A DNA stretch of 50,135 nucleotides from Bacteroidota bacterium. GTDB taxonomy: Bacteria; Bacteroidota; Bacteroidia; Chitinophagales; Saprospiraceae. Below the pieces are notes generated by a model, which searched no databases, was not told where the DNA came from, and was given only the letters and a program-made list of their open reading frames with translations. The DNA lies in contig JAKQLF010000116.1 of the NCBI GenBank assembly GCA_029567325.1, forward strand, positions 1 through 50,135, written 5' to 3'. Of the stretch, positions 49,641 to 50,135 are shown in pieces. How positions within the stretch are numbered: position 1 is the stretch's first letter; each line of letters begins with the position of its first letter. The position numbers were made by a program, and so were the translations under genes.

Positions 49641-49826
49641 TTATGGTATCAAGTCAAAAAAGTAATCAGGTTCAAGTCCCTGCTCGTACAATAAATCCTC
49701 AGGATTTTCACCCTCAGCTACTCTGTTTTTCATACATTGTATTTCTGTTTCAGCTTCTTCCAAAGACCACTCATTACACTTCATTAATGCCTTGTGGAGA
49801 TTTGTTTCAATAATAGGTTTTGACAT
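49641..49826 (-). CDS. Small acidic protein next to clamp loader
   Basis: A 61-residue acidic protein (ETEIQCMKNRVAEGENPEDL then EPDYFFDLIP). It lies 13 bp from the UvsY-like gene and 3 bp from the clamp loader end. No function is known; it might be a subunit-like partner of the clamp loader. Confidence 0.55.
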   Translation of the reverse strand: MSKPIIETNLHKALMKCNEWSLEEAETEIQCMKNRVAEGENPEDLLYEQGLEPDYFFDLIP

Positions 49827-49829
49827 ATA

Positions 49830-50135
49830 TTATTTATTTTGACAAACGATATAACAAGCCAATGTTAATTGAGGAAAACCGGAGTTGAAAAAAGGTTCCA
49901 TAAATGATTCCAATATTAAACCACAATCATCATTAACAGTACCATTCAATAAAATGCTTTGACAATATCCTAAAACAACTCTACGAATAGCTTCAGGGTC
50001 TTGGTCTTTTAGTCCTTTTAGAATTTCGGAAACCTTTTTCCAATCCTTTTTCAACAACATTCGACACAACTCAATACTCGTATTATATTCTTCCGCTTTT
50101 TGCTTGGCAACTTCTAATCTCTTAGTTGGGTCAAC
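49830..50135 (-). CDS. Sliding-clamp loader subunit, C-terminal part
   Basis: The frame is open to the right edge, so only the last 101 residues are visible (VDPTKRLEVAKQKAEEYNTS...). The helical run CRMLLKKDWKKVSEILKGLK, then DPEAIRRVVLGYCQSILLN, matches the C-terminal collar region of clamp loader ATPases (gamma/RFC-type) in phages. The AAA+ motor lies outside the window. It would load the DNA polymerase clamp. Confidence 0.65.
   Translation of the reverse strand, partial: VDPTKRLEVAKQKAEEYNTSIELCRMLLKKDWKKVSEILKGLKDQDPEAIRRVVLGYCQSILLNGTVNDDCGLILESFMEPFFNSGFPQLTLACYIVCQNK

Noticed and set aside
49660-49700. tRNA-like T-loop text GGTTCAAGTCC on the plus strand
   Set aside because: No matching T-stem, anticodon arm or acceptor stem; the bases encode the end of a small minus-strand protein.
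1-50135. CRISPR arrays, insertion sequences with transposases, and lysogeny genes
   Set aside because: No regularly spaced repeats, transposase, integrase, excisionase or CI-like repressor was seen in either strand.

Overview
This window is part of the genome of a tailed double-stranded DNA phage, most likely a siphovirus of a Bacteroidota host. Phage identity is direct: terminase, portal, capsid, tail, tape-measure and lysis genes follow one another in the usual order. The host assignment is inference. It rests on an AT-rich genome, many genes that start without a Shine-Dalgarno site in an AAAATC-ATG context, a TATATTTG box (the Bacteroidota -7 consensus is TAnnTTTG) before the terminase genes, and protein types common in Bacteroidota phages. 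No integrase, excisionase or lysogeny repressor was seen, so a virulent lifestyle is likely, but the genome continues past both ends.

Two blocks of genes converge at about 39.94-40.04 kb. The plus-strand block (1-39937) starts with small unknown genes and a SNF2 helicase, then a sigma-like factor, a TOPRIM/Spo11-like protein, and a replication set: primase, O-like initiator with a candidate internal origin, DnaC-like loader and DnaB-like helicase. The C-terminal half of a Rad50/SbcC ATPase and a run of small genes follow, ending at a strong terminator (13152-13184). A promoter and palindromic operator candidate then precede the late genes: TerS, TerL, portal, a MuF head protein fused to an ADP-ribosyltransferase, protease with nested scaffold, decoration, capsid, a sulfotransferase, neck and tail genes (with a -1 frameshift in the tail chaperones), tape measure, a mosaic baseplate/receptor protein, fibre, holin, endolysin, spanin candidate and two glycosyltransferases.

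The minus-strand block (40036-50135, read right to left) is a recombination and replication-accessory operon: clamp loader (partial), UvsY-like protein, SSB with extra zinc motifs, RecA/UvsX, a nucleotidyltransferase-fold protein, RuvC, the N-terminal half of Rad50/SbcC, an SbcD/Mre11 nuclease, a coiled-coil protein and small membrane or Cys-rich proteins.

The most unusual features are: (1) a four-copy structured intergenic element (2479-2610, 7411-7509, 39938-40035, 40400-40532), each copy abutting or overlapping gene stops and two of them flanking one gene as an inverted pair; (2) a Rad50/SbcC ATPase split into two genes 32 kb apart on opposite strands; (3) the MuF-ADP-ribosyltransferase fusion; (4) two -1 frameshift sites on A7 runs, one canonical and one in a Cys-rich membrane protein; (5) nested translation starts inside the head protease gene; and (6) a candidate origin inside the initiator gene. 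All calls come from reading the sequence and translations; no database search was run.
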